From contig NZ_CP060397.1 of NCBI RefSeq assembly GCF_015840715.1, positions 2,438,686 through 2,502,685 of the forward strand: 64,000 nt of DNA. The letters are read 5' to 3'. The stretch's first letter is position 1; every line of letters begins with the position of its first letter. The notes beneath the pieces are model-generated. The model had not been told where the DNA came from and did no database searches. It saw nothing but the letters and a program-made list of their open reading frames with translations. Shown here piece after piece: positions 34,721 to 43,465 of this stretch. Source of the DNA: Synechococcus sp. CBW1004. Its GTDB lineage: Bacteria > Cyanobacteriota > Cyanobacteriia > PCC-6307 > Cyanobiaceae. Made by a program: the position numbers and the translations under genes.

Positions 34721-34854
34721 AGGCAGGCAGCCGGCCCTCCGGGGATCCGTTCAGCTGCGGGAACGGAGGCGTGCGACAGGGAGACCATGCCACCCAGGGG
34801 AGTGCTCACGCCGGCGGGAGTCCGGAACCGGCAGGCCGGTCGGTGCCGGGCGGC

Positions 34855-35343
34855 TCAGGAGGGCTTGATCCGCATCAGCACCTGACCGAACTCCACGGGC
34901 GTCCCGTTCTCGACGAGGATCTCAACGATCTCACCGCCGATCTCAGCCTCGAGTTCGTTCATCAACTTCATCGCCTCCAGAATGCAGACCGGCTGACCGG
35001 GGGCGACACGGGAGCCCACCTCCACGAAGGGGGCTTCTCCAGGAGCAGGTGCGCGATAGAAGGTGCCGACCATCGGCGCGGTGATCGGCTGCAGATCACT
35101 TCGGGCCGATGCCGCCGGAGGAGGCGGCGCCGAGGGGGCTGGCACAGGAGGCGCCGGTGCAGCTGCCACGGCCGGAACCGAGGTTGGCTGAGGGGCCTGC
35201 ACGACAGCCAGCGGCGGAGCGCTGGCAGGGAGATTGCGACGCACCTCCAGACGGAAGTCATCCCCCTCGAGGCGCAGTTCCTGAATGTCGCTTTCCCCCA
35301 GAAGGGCCAGCAGCTGACGGAGCTGGTCGTGATCGAGCTGCAT
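34855..35343 (-). CDS. accB: Biotin carboxyl carrier protein of acetyl-CoA carboxylase
   Basis: AccB carries biotin for the first step of fatty acid synthesis. The 162-residue protein has an N-terminal helical region (LDHDQLRQLLALLGESDIQEL), a Pro/Ala-rich linker near 45-85 and the biotinyl domain ITAPMVGTFYRAPAPGE... with the biotin attachment lysine in EAMKLMNE. Its start lies 5 bases after the efp stop, so efp-accB form an operon. Confidence 0.97.
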   Translation of the reverse strand: MQLDHDQLRQLLALLGESDIQELRLEGDDFRLEVRRNLPASAPPLAVVQAPQPTSVPAVAAAPAPPVPAPSAPPPPAASARSDLQPITAPMVGTFYRAPAPGEAPFVEVGSRVAPGQPVCILEAMKLMNELEAEIGGEIVEILVENGTPVEFGQVLMRIKPS

Positions 35344-35348
35344 GGCGT

Positions 35349-35909
35349 TCAGGACTCCCTGCCGAGATAGGAATCGGTGCGGGTGTCGATCTTGATCTTC
35401 TCGCCGATCGAGATGAACAGAGGCACCATCACCTGGGCCCCCGTCTCGACGATGGCGGGTTTGGTGCCGCCGGTGGCCGTGTCGCCCTTAACGCCCGGAT
35501 CGGTCTGGGTGACCTCGAGGATCACGGAGTTGGGCAGCTCCACCTCAAGGGGCTTGCCGTTCCAGGAGACGACGTTGACCTCCATGCCTTCCTTGAGGTA
35601 CTTGCGCTGATCACCGATCTGCTTGGCGGTGAGGCGGGTCTCCTCATAGGAGGCCATGTCCATGAAGACGAAATCATCGCCCTCCATGTAGGTGTGCTGG
35701 AGGGTGGCCTTCTCCAACAGAGCCTGCGGCACGGTCTCACCGGCACGGAAGGTCTTTTCGACGACGTTGCCGCTCTGAACCGCCTTGAGCTTGGTGCGCA
35801 CAAAGGCCGAGCCCTTGCCGGGCTTGACGTGCAGAAACTCGACGACCCGCCAGACCTGGCCATCGAGTTCGATGGTGGTCCCGGTACGAAAATCGTTACT
35901 GGAGATCAT
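35349..35909 (-). CDS. efp: Elongation factor P
   Basis: EF-P relieves ribosomes stalled at polyproline. The 186-residue protein has the three-domain EF-P length, starting [21 protein letters not shown]. The modified-loop lysine lies in [14 protein letters not shown]. The C-terminal signature ends [21 protein letters not shown] 35909 is chosen over a long upstream frame extension that overlaps the opposite gene's leader. accB follows after 5 bases. Confidence 0.97.
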   Translation of the reverse strand: MISSNDFRTGTTIELDGQVWRVVEFLHVKPGKGSAFVRTKLKAVQSGNVVEKTFRAGETVPQALLEKATLQHTYMEGDDFVFMDMASYEETRLTAKQIGDQRKYLKEGMEVNVVSWNGKPLEVELPNSVILEVTQTDPGVKGDTATGGTKPAIVETGAQVMVPLFISIGEKIKIDTRTDSYLGRES

Positions 35910-36277
35910 TCCGGCGGTTCGGATCCGGGCGATTGTACGGCCGGCTACCGCACCCACCCGGCGGCGGAGCCCCCGGAAGCGACCAAAGTCCGGTTCAGCT
36001 GTGCCAGAGTCCGGCCATGCGCAGACAGAGCATGGACGGCTTTCGCGACCGCCAGGCCGAGGTGAGCGACATTCCGTTTCCGCAAGCACTGGTGGTCTGG
36101 CTGACGGCCCGGCTGAAGCAGCTTCTTGCCCTGACAATCGGAGGGAGCGCAAACGGCGCCGAGGCCGATCGGCAGCTCAGGCCCGGTTCCGGCGGCCGCA
36201 ACCAACCTCCTCAGGCCATCGCGCCGGCGGCCTGGGATGGTGGCGGCATCCCAGGGCGGGGCAGGACGGGCTGGCTG
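35910..36277. other. Divergent leader between efp and the cyclophilin gene
   Basis: This 368-base stretch separates efp and the cyclophilin. On the minus strand a TACAAT -10 box lies at 35932-35937, 22 bases upstream of the efp ATG, with only a weak -35. On the plus strand the cyclophilin frame is open through the whole stretch, with ATGs at 36017 and 36032, but its translation lacks protein-like character, so most of it is probably leader. Confidence 0.45.
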
Positions 36278-37336
36278 ATGGGCGGCCTGGCCGTGCTGCT
36301 GAGCACCACCCTCCTGCTGACAGGGGCCATGCCCGCAGGGGCCGCCCTGCCCCAGGGAAACGCGGTCAAGGACCCCGAGGCCATCCTGCGCAACGCTCTG
36401 CCCATCCAGGCAGCACAGCTTCAGGGCCTGCAGCGGCTTCTGGAGGCCACCAGCGACGATCTGCGCGCCAAGCGCTGGAAGCCGCTGAGTACGCTGGTGG
36501 GCCGCTGTCAGTCCCAGCTCTCCGCACAGCACGACACCATTCTCCAATCCTTCAATGAGAAGGATCTGCCCAGGGCCACGGCACTGCTGGACGATCTGCG
36601 TTCCCAGCTGCAGGAGGTGGCCGCCGCCGCCGAGGCACGCGACCGCGACGGCTTCCTGGCCGCGCGCCGCACCGCCCTCTCCAGCATCGGCGCCGCCGAA
36701 GCCCTGCTGGTGGGCGACTTCCCCTTCGCCATTCCTTCCGAATTCGACGCCCTGCCCCGTCTTCTGGGCCGGGCCACCCTGACGATCAACACCACCCAGG
36801 GCGAGCTCACCGCGGTGGTCGATGGCTACAACGCCCCGCTGACGGCCGGTGCTTTCGTGGATCTGGCCCAGCGCAAGTTCTACGACGACCTGCCCTTCAC
36901 CCGGGCCGAAGACTTCTACGTGCTGCAGAGCGGCGATCCCAAGGGTGACGCCATGGGATACGTCGATCCGAAGACCGGCCAGGAACGGCATGTGCCCCTG
37001 GAGATCCGCATCGTCGGCGATCCCGCGCCTCTCTACAACGAAACCTTCGAGGACGTGGGTCGCTACAAGGCCGAGCCGGTGCTGCCCTTCGCCACCTACG
37101 GCACCCTGGGCTGGGCCCACTCCGATGAAGCTCTCGACGACGGTTCGTCGCAGTTCTTCTTTTTCCTCTACGAGCCCGAGCTCACCCCCGCCGGCCTCAA
37201 CCTCGTCGATGGCCGCAACGCCGCCTTCGGCTATGTGGTCGACGGCTTTGATGTGCTGGAGGAACTGGGGGTCGACGATCGCATCCTCTCGGTGCGGGTG
37301 GTCGAGGGCGCCGAGAATCTGAAGGCCCAGGGCTGA
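36278..37336 (+). CDS. Cyclophilin-type peptidyl-prolyl isomerase (TLP40-like)
   Basis: This 352-residue protein has a signal sequence (GLAVLLSTTLLLTGAMPAGAALP) and an N-terminal helical domain with NAVKDPEAILRNALPIQ, as in thylakoid-lumen TLP40-type proteins. A cyclophilin domain follows (LTINTTQGELTAVVDGYNAP, FVDLAQRKFYDDLPFTR, GTLGWAHSD, SSQFFFFLYEPELTP, FGYVVDGFDVLEEL). Active-site conservation is partial, as in other cyanobacterial members. It is likely lumenal or periplasmic. The start is uncertain; ATG 36278 gives a signal peptide with few basic residues, while ATGs at 36017 and 36032 would add 82-87 residues. Confidence 0.82.
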   Translation: MGGLAVLLSTTLLLTGAMPAGAALPQGNAVKDPEAILRNALPIQAAQLQGLQRLLEATSDDLRAKRWKPLSTLVGRCQSQLSAQHDTILQSFNEKDLPRATALLDDLRSQLQEVAAAAEARDRDGFLAARRTALSSIGAAEALLVGDFPFAIPSEFDALPRLLGRATLTINTTQGELTAVVDGYNAPLTAGAFVDLAQRKFYDDLPFTRAEDFYVLQSGDPKGDAMGYVDPKTGQERHVPLEIRIVGDPAPLYNETFEDVGRYKAEPVLPFATYGTLGWAHSDEALDDGSSQFFFFLYEPELTPAGLNLVDGRNAAFGYVVDGFDVLEELGVDDRILSVRVVEGAENLKAQG

Positions 37337-37524
37337 GTTGCCGCCGGGCTCAAGCGAAAACCTGGTGCAAGCCTCCAGCCATGCATCGGCCTGGAATGCC
37401 GGCCCTCTCCTCCGGCTGTCCTCGACGCCAAGGAGTCAATCCTGGCTGCAGCAGACGTTGAAGCACTGGCCTATTCCCGACCGATTGCCCCGGATTCCTC
37501 GAATGCTGGCGGGAGCCTGACGCT

Positions 37525-38742
37525 GTGAGCACTGCGGAACACCATCCCGACGGACCGAGTGGCTGCCCCCCCAGCGCCCCCCGCTGCGGACAGGACACGG
37601 GCTGGCCCGGCGAGGCTGGCAGAGAGCCGGTGGAGCGCGCCCCGCAACCACAGCCACCGCAGAAGCAGCAGCCGACCCTGGCCGATCTGGGCGAGTGGGA
37701 ACTGATCCGGCGCCTGGGAGCCTTCGCGCCACCGGGACAGTTCAGCGATGACGCCGCCCTGCTGGCCGAAGCGGTCGCAGGCCAGGGAAGCCTGGTGGTC
37801 AACACCGATGTGCTGGTGGAAGGACTCCACTTCAGCGACCCCACCACCGGGCCAGTGGATGTGGGCTGGCGGGCGGCGGCGGCCAACCTCTCCGATCTGG
37901 CGGCGATGGGCTGCACGGAGGTGGTGGGCCTCACCGTGGGCCTGGTGGCGCCGGCCGACACCCTCTGGAGCTGGGTGGAGGGGGTGTACGACGGGCTGGC
38001 GGCGGCCCTGGGCTGCTATGGCGGTGAGCTGCTGGGGGGAGACTGCAGTGGCGGCGCCCAGCGGATGCTGGCGGTCACGGCGATCGGGCGGCTGCCGGCC
38101 CCACCAGCCACGGTATGGACGCTGCAGGCCGAGGAGGTCGCACGGACCAACACCGGATCCAGGCCCTGGGGGGTGATCCGCCGCAGCGACGGACGGCCCG
38201 GCGATGCCCTGATCTGCACGGGCCCCCATGGCCTGAGCCGGCTGGGGCTGGCACTGCTGCAGGGTCAGCTCCCAAGAGAGGAGCAGCTGCCGGATCCAGG
38301 CCTGCGGGAGCGGGCGATCGCGGCACACCGGCGCCCGGTGCCCCGCTTCGATGCGGTGCGGGCCCTAATCGGCTGCCGTCCCGACGGCATCGCCTGGCGG
38401 GTGGGCGGTTGCGACAGCAGCGACGGCCTGGCCGCGGCAGTGGGTGCGATCGCGGCTGCCAGCGGCTGTACGGCTGTCCTGAACCGGACATCGCTGCCCA
38501 TGGATCCCGCCATGACGGCTCTCCCCCGGGCCCAGGACTGGTGCCTGAACGGTGGCGAGGACTTCGAGCTGGTGCTGGCCCTGGAGCCGGGCTGGGCCGA
38601 GACATTCCTGGCAGCGTCACCAGGCAGCAGGCAGATCGGCGCCCTGGTGGCGGGATCCGCCGGCTCGCTCGGCTGGAGCGATGGAGGAGCCTGGCCAGGG
38701 GACGGGGAGGCGGCCGGCGCGGGTTACCAGCACTTCCGCTGA
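37525..38742 (+). CDS. thiL: Thiamine-monophosphate kinase
   Basis: ThiL phosphorylates thiamine monophosphate to thiamine pyrophosphate. Typical blocks are FSDDAALLAEAV, VVNTDVLVEGLHFS, ANLSDLAAMG, LLGGDCSGG, GGCDSSDGLAAAVGAIA and the C-terminal NGGEDFELVLALEPG. At 405 residues it exceeds the usual ~330 because of a Pro/Gln-rich N terminus of about 50 residues before TLADLGEWELIRRLGAF. The start is GTG 37525; an in-frame GTG at 37630 would remove most of the extension. Confidence 0.93.
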   Translation: MSTAEHHPDGPSGCPPSAPRCGQDTGWPGEAGREPVERAPQPQPPQKQQPTLADLGEWELIRRLGAFAPPGQFSDDAALLAEAVAGQGSLVVNTDVLVEGLHFSDPTTGPVDVGWRAAAANLSDLAAMGCTEVVGLTVGLVAPADTLWSWVEGVYDGLAAALGCYGGELLGGDCSGGAQRMLAVTAIGRLPAPPATVWTLQAEEVARTNTGSRPWGVIRRSDGRPGDALICTGPHGLSRLGLALLQGQLPREEQLPDPGLRERAIAAHRRPVPRFDAVRALIGCRPDGIAWRVGGCDSSDGLAAAVGAIAAASGCTAVLNRTSLPMDPAMTALPRAQDWCLNGGEDFELVLALEPGWAETFLAASPGSRQIGALVAGSAGSLGWSDGGAWPGDGEAAGAGYQHFR

Positions 38743-38911
38743 ACAATCACCCCCACAGCAACGGGAGGAGGGTCGGCTGAGGCAACAGCGCCGTCGCCGT
38801 AGGACGGCAACACGGGCCGCAGGTTCGGGACTGCGGAAGCGGTGGCGACTGGCGACAGGTGTGCGGTACGGTCTGGCCTCAGGGCCGTTGGATCCCTGTG
38901 GACGACCTCCC

Positions 38912-40090
38912 GTGCATGAGCCCGCTTCCAGTTCCCGGATCCCACCCGCTGCGATCCTGAGGTGGTTGGCAGATCCCGAGGCTGCGGCACCAGCCCCACC
39001 CGAAGCCTGGACAGCCCTGCTGAGCCGCTGCCACACCTTCAGGCTCCTGCCCCAGGCGGCGCTGCGCCTGGCTGACGAGCCCAAGCCGATCCCCCCTCTC
39101 CTGACCTCGCAGCTCAGCCGCTGCCGGGTGGCGTCATTCAGCCGCAGCGCGGCCGTTCTGCGGGGAGGCCTCCGGGCCCTGGACGTGCTCTCAACGGCGG
39201 CGATACCAGCCGCCGGCTTCAAGGGGATCGCCGCGATCGCCTGGTTGCAGCACGGACGTGCCGAGCGCACAATGGCCGACATCGACCTCCTGGTCGAAGC
39301 CAGGGACGCAGAAGCGGCAGGATTGGCACTCACGGCAGCAGGCTTCACCACCAAGGTGCAGGGAGTGTCGGCTGCCAGTCTGCGCACCTTTACAAGCACG
39401 TCTCCGGGCAGCGCCGGCAACGAATCGCTCACCCTGCGTGACGACGCAGGAGCCGAGATCGATCTGCACTGGAAAGTGGGTCGGATGGAACTGGACCAAG
39501 TCATCGGTGCCGCCAGGCCCGCTCGCCTGCTCAACAGGGAGGTGCCAATCGTTCGCCCCGCCCATGCGCTGCTCTTCTCCGCCCTGCATGCGCTTCGCAA
39601 CGACTTCCTGCCCGAGGTGGTGCTACGCGATCTGCTGGATGCCGCGGGCTGGTTCAGCCTGCTGGCAGAAGATCCGCAGGAACAGCAGATCGTCCGACGG
39701 ACAGCCGCATTCACGGGGTTGGAAGCGCCGCTGGCAGCCATGGCCTGCATCCTGAACGATCTCGAAGTGCAGGGAAGCCAATGGCTGGCTCCGGCGTGGT
39801 CGGCGCGTGCGCTGGCCGATCTCTTCCACACCCAGAGCGACGGGCTGATGCTCAACCGGGATCTGACCTACCTCTTCAGCCTGCGCCCTCTGCTTCAGAT
39901 CCTGGGCGGGCTAAGCAGCCACGGGCCTGCCTACCTGGCCGCGATGCGAGCTACCGAAGCGGCCTATGGCCAAACCAGCCTACCCTTGCGCACGCGACTG
40001 AGGAAGCTGCTGGGCGCAGCCTCGCGAACCTCATTGCGACAGTGGTCCTTGCTGAGAGCCCTGGCGACGGCCAAGGATCAACTGAACTGA
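38912..40090 (+). CDS. Nucleotidyltransferase family protein (NTP_transf_5-like)
   Basis: This 392-residue protein belongs to the uncharacterised nucleotidyltransferase family (PF14907 type). The core GFKGIAAIAWLQHGR (GFKG at 102-105) and MADIDLLVEA (Asp123, Asp125) match the GxKG...DxD signature, and EIDLHWKVG supplies a third acid. These proteins often occur beside PqqD-like proteins and HPr-kinase-like proteins in lasso and other peptide clusters, as here. The start is GTG 38912 or GTG 38861. It opens an accessory block, with a 264-base gap before the PqqD gene. Confidence 0.82.
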   Translation: MHEPASSSRIPPAAILRWLADPEAAAPAPPEAWTALLSRCHTFRLLPQAALRLADEPKPIPPLLTSQLSRCRVASFSRSAAVLRGGLRALDVLSTAAIPAAGFKGIAAIAWLQHGRAERTMADIDLLVEARDAEAAGLALTAAGFTTKVQGVSAASLRTFTSTSPGSAGNESLTLRDDAGAEIDLHWKVGRMELDQVIGAARPARLLNREVPIVRPAHALLFSALHALRNDFLPEVVLRDLLDAAGWFSLLAEDPQEQQIVRRTAAFTGLEAPLAAMACILNDLEVQGSQWLAPAWSARALADLFHTQSDGLMLNRDLTYLFSLRPLLQILGGLSSHGPAYLAAMRATEAAYGQTSLPLRTRLRKLLGAASRTSLRQWSLLRALATAKDQLN

Positions 40091-40354
40091 GACCCATCTG
40101 ACGCAGCGACCTCCATGGCAGGCAGGTCAATCCCACGCCAGTTGAATGGCCGAACTTAGGCAGGACACTGAAGCTGAACCAGCAAGGTTTCCTGATAAGA
40201 TTTACGCACAACAAACATGACTGGCCAGGCAAGGCGCCAACGAGGGGCGGGGCCGGCTTGCCAGCACCATTGGCACCACTTCTGCCTCTCAACTCCTTCC
40301 CCCGAACCCATGCAGTCATGACAGGAGACACACCCTGAACCTGAAAGCAGACTG
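40091..40354 (+). promoter_or_regulatory. Leader of the PqqD gene block with a 34-codon ORF
   Basis: This 264-base gap is AT-richer than its surroundings. TAAGAT at 40196-40201 could be a -10 box, with only a weak -35. A short ORF, ATG 40217 to TGA 40321, encodes 34 residues including two Cys and several His (QHHWHHFC). Its reality is unproven; as an overlooked small peptide next to a PqqD gene it deserves notice. A ribosome-binding-like aggag is at 40323. Confidence 0.35.
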
Positions 40355-40774
40355 ATGAATGAACCCTTGATTGATCTGAACATCGCCCGCGAACTCGACT
40401 CACCCTCTGTGATCGCTGATGAAGTAGGGGGAGAGACCCTGGTGATCAACCTGAACACCGGCTCGTATTTCGTCATCCCACCCGCCAGTCTCGGCGTCTG
40501 GAATGCGCTCTCCTCCGGGATTGCGGCCGTTGCTCTGCTGGATGGCGACGACGATCCGCGCACTGAGGTTCTGCGCTCCTATGTGGGCCAACTGCTCGAG
40601 GCCGGCCTGTTGCGGGGGGCGCCGGAAGATCGCAGCGGCTCGACGGCGCCCCTTGCATGGCAGCCCGCAGACCTTGGGATCGAGCAGCACACCGACATGG
40701 CAGATCTGCTGGGACTGGACCCCATCCACGATGCCGATGCCAATGTCGGCTGGCCGATGCAAAAGCCGGAGTGA
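40355..40774 (+). CDS. PqqD-domain protein with a conserved-looking C-terminal tail
   Basis: This 139-residue protein has a PqqD/RRE-like domain (about 10-88), with VGGETLVINLNTGSYFVIPPAS and LGVWNALSSG, then an acidic helix VLRSYVGQLLEAGLL. RRE domains bind leader peptides of RiPPs. Beyond the domain is a tail ending DMADLLGLDPIHDADANVGWP (113-134) that looks motif-like rather than disordered. Its stop overlaps the GTG of the kinase-like gene by four bases. No separate precursor gene is certain, so the tail itself might be modified; that is speculation. Confidence 0.85.
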   Translation: MNEPLIDLNIARELDSPSVIADEVGGETLVINLNTGSYFVIPPASLGVWNALSSGIAAVALLDGDDDPRTEVLRSYVGQLLEAGLLRGAPEDRSGSTAPLAWQPADLGIEQHTDMADLLGLDPIHDADANVGWPMQKPE

Positions 40775-41835
40775 GTGATCCTCTCGCCGTCTGGATCCGC
40801 ACCGTTCACGCCAGCCTCTCCCCAGGCAGCCAGGTCTGCCTGGGAGCGCACTGGGGCCCCGTGCGGATGGAACACCACACCACACGTCCAGACTGGTACG
40901 GCGCGATCGACAAGGCCTGGGCCGCACCCGCTGTGGATGACGAAGGCAGCACGACCGCCCCGATCCACATCAAGGTGATTTCAGCTGCCTTCGATGACCT
41001 TCCCGCTGCGATCAGCCCTCCCCCGCTGCGGCGCCGCGATCTCGGACCGCGGGGCGAGGCCGCGATCCCACCCGGCTCGACCACCCGGCTTACCTGGGAA
41101 GAGGCGGCGGGACAGGTGATGGCCTGGGATCCCCAGAGCGGCTGCGCCCTGCTCCTGCGTTCCACGCCGCCCAATGGCTATGACCTGGTCAGCCCGATGC
41201 GCTGGCTGGTCCACTGGGGGATCGCCGCGGCAGGAGGAATACTGATGCATGCCGCCTCCGTCGGCAGGCCGTCAGAGGGCTCGGTGCGTGGGGCACTCCT
41301 GATCGGTGAAGCCGGCTACGGGAAATCGACAACCACCCTGGCCTGCCTGTCGCGGGGCTGGCTGACCTGCGGCGATGATGCCGTGGCGGTGATGCGGGAG
41401 GGGGAAAGCTGGGTCGCCCGTGCCATCTACGCTGCCGTCAAGACAAAACTGGTCGGTTCGACCCCGCCGCCGCCGGATCTGCCCAGCACCGGCCTCAACA
41501 CTGTGACCTGGGACATTGCCGGCACGAAGCGCGTTCACCTGCTCACCAGCACCGATGGCCAGACGCTGTGTGAACGGATGGAGATCGATGCGCTGATCCT
41601 GCTCGATCCAGCCGCCGACCCCGAGGCCGATCGGCAGGCCGCAACCGCGGCCGAGGCCCGGACCCGGGCGACACCCTCCACCCTGATACCCCTTCCCTAC
41701 GAACGGGAGACGACAATGCAGCGGATCGGCCGTATTGCTTCCGAGGTGCCGGCATCACGGCTACCCCGCCGTTCCAGCCTTGCGCAAACCTTCCAGGACG
41801 TGACCGGGATCCTGAACGATTCGACGAGACAGTGA
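40771..41835 (+). CDS. HPr-kinase-like ATPase
   Basis: This 354-residue protein has the HprK C-terminal fold signature: LMHAASVG leading to the Walker A loop GEAGYGKSTTTLAC (179-192) and an acidic CGDDAV at 200-205. Unlike true HPr kinase there is no obvious N-terminal HprK domain. Homologues in lasso peptide clusters (paeninodin type) phosphorylate the peptide C terminus. GTG 40771 overlaps the PqqD stop, and the next gene starts in its stop (TGATG), so the block is tightly coupled. The substrate here is unknown. Confidence 0.85.
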   Translation: MSDPLAVWIRTVHASLSPGSQVCLGAHWGPVRMEHHTTRPDWYGAIDKAWAAPAVDDEGSTTAPIHIKVISAAFDDLPAAISPPPLRRRDLGPRGEAAIPPGSTTRLTWEEAAGQVMAWDPQSGCALLLRSTPPNGYDLVSPMRWLVHWGIAAAGGILMHAASVGRPSEGSVRGALLIGEAGYGKSTTTLACLSRGWLTCGDDAVAVMREGESWVARAIYAAVKTKLVGSTPPPPDLPSTGLNTVTWDIAGTKRVHLLTSTDGQTLCERMEIDALILLDPAADPEADRQAATAAEARTRATPSTLIPLPYERETTMQRIGRIASEVPASRLPRRSSLAQTFQDVTGILNDSTRQ

Positions 41836-42527
41836 TGATTTCCGTCATCCTGCCTCTTTACAACGGCGAGCGTTTCATCCAGGGGGCGATTGGCAGCATC
41901 CTCGATCAGAGCGTCGGCGAATTCCAGATCATCGCGGTCGATGACGGGGGCACAGAGCCCACACTGGCTCGCGTCGAGGCAATGGAAGGGCAGATCAAGG
42001 CAGGCGGACACCGCCTGGAGGTCGTCGTGCTGAAAGGCAACCGCGGTATCGCCGCGGCCCGCAACGCGGGGGCAGCGATCGCCGAAGGCACCTATTTGGC
42101 CTGGCTTGATCAGGACGATCTCTGGCCATCAGATCGCACAGCAACACTGCTGCAGGCCCTGGAGGAGAGCGGCGCCACGGTCGCGCGCGGAAGGATGCGG
42201 TTCGTCGATCTCGCCCCTGACTCGCTCAGGCCCTGGGTGCGAGACACCTGGTTCAGCGGCAATCACACCGGCTATGTGCTCGGGGCACTGCTGTGTCGTC
42301 GCGAGGTGCTGGAAAGGGTCGGCCCCTTGCAGACGGCCTTTGCTGGGGGGTTTGATGATGTGGATTGGTTCATGCGACTACGCCATGATCAGGTGCCTCT
42401 GGTGGACGTGGATGCCGTCACTGTGGTGCGCCAGATTCACACCAGCAATCAATCGGGCCGGGCCAGCCAGAGCGAATTGCTGGCGGTGGTCCGCGCTCAC
42501 CTGCAGCGCAGTCGCAATCCGTCATGA
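41835..42527 (+). CDS. GT2-family glycosyltransferase
   Basis: This 230-residue GT-A-fold glycosyltransferase opens with ISVILPLYNGERFIQGAIGSIL and has the UDP-sugar acidic triad region IAVDDGG and the metal-binding AWLDQDDLWP (DQDD at 92-95), then GGFDDVDWFMRL. It lacks membrane segments, so it should be soluble. It may glycosylate a peptide or a surface glycan. A GTG at 41832 is one codon upstream. It overlaps the kinase-like gene and the sulfotransferase gene at its ends. Confidence 0.88.
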   Translation: MISVILPLYNGERFIQGAIGSILDQSVGEFQIIAVDDGGTEPTLARVEAMEGQIKAGGHRLEVVVLKGNRGIAAARNAGAAIAEGTYLAWLDQDDLWPSDRTATLLQALEESGATVARGRMRFVDLAPDSLRPWVRDTWFSGNHTGYVLGALLCRREVLERVGPLQTAFAGGFDDVDWFMRLRHDQVPLVDVDAVTVVRQIHTSNQSGRASQSELLAVVRAHLQRSRNPS

Positions 42528-43465
42528 GCAGCGTCATCCATATCGGACAGCCGAAGGCCGCCAGCAGTTCTCTGCAGCGAGCACTCTGGAATCGTCGCGA
42601 ACAACTTGCCGCTGCCGGCATCTTCTATCCAGTTACCCCGACCCGCAATCACAATTGCATTGTCGCCGACTTTCTGCTGACTTTAGGGGTACAGACTGGC
42701 GAGCGATTCCATCAGGGACTTCGCCAGATCGCCCTCGAAGGCTCATGGGATCACCTTGTTCGCCAGGCGCATGAGCTTCCTCATCTGATCGTATCGTCAG
42801 AGTTCCTCAGCACGCTCCCACCGACCTGGATCGAGCCTTTCATCGGCGAGCTCAGGATCCAGGATCCAACCATTCTTCTCTGCGTGCGACGGGCCAGCGA
42901 CTCGTTGCCATCAAGCTATTCACAACAGGCGAAGACCATGGCCACAATCCGCTTCGAGCCGTGGGTACGAGCCCAGCTTGGAATCGGAAACAGGCAAGGC
43001 GTATTCCCGCTGGATGTTGCATGCATATGCAAGAACTGGTCACGGGTCGGCATGGTAAAGATCCTTCCATTTCAGCCCGATTTGATTAATGAGTTTGAAG
43101 CAGAGTTGATCCGCATTCTCGCCATCAACGTATCTCAACCGTTCCTTGGGCACCACAACGCGAGCCCAAGTGCCGCCATGGTGGAAGCCTGGCAGAGGCT
43201 CCTGCGGGCGAGAAGGGTGAGTGATCCAGGCGTGCTGAAGCGGGTGCCCGATCTTGGATCCGGACGTTTTGCCCTCCAGCCGGATGTGGCAAGAGCCCTC
43301 GACGCCGCCTACCCGACACGCGGCACGGCGGACCCTGCGGCAAGGCTGGAGCTCGACGCCATGGTTCTGCGACCCGAACCCCTGACTAGCACCGGTCTGA
43401 GCGAGCAGGAGTGGACAGAAGCAGTAAGCGCATGCAGCGCCGCCTTGGAGGCTCATCTCCGATGA
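42524..43465 (+). CDS. Sulfotransferase-like protein
   Basis: This 313-residue protein resembles PAPS-dependent sulfotransferases. The N-terminal 5'-phosphosulfate loop reads IHIGQPKAASSSLQRAL (residues 5-21). A later CVRRASDSLPSSYSQQAK matches the 3'-phosphate-binding Arg/Ser segment. Acceptor specificity is unknown. It has noticeably more A/T-ending codons than flanking genes (attaatgagtttgaagcag at 43085), hinting at a different origin. ATGA overlaps join it to both neighbours. Confidence 0.8.
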   Translation: MSSVIHIGQPKAASSSLQRALWNRREQLAAAGIFYPVTPTRNHNCIVADFLLTLGVQTGERFHQGLRQIALEGSWDHLVRQAHELPHLIVSSEFLSTLPPTWIEPFIGELRIQDPTILLCVRRASDSLPSSYSQQAKTMATIRFEPWVRAQLGIGNRQGVFPLDVACICKNWSRVGMVKILPFQPDLINEFEAELIRILAINVSQPFLGHHNASPSAAMVEAWQRLLRARRVSDPGVLKRVPDLGSGRFALQPDVARALDAAYPTRGTADPAARLELDAMVLRPEPLTSTGLSEQEWTEAVSACSAALEAHLR

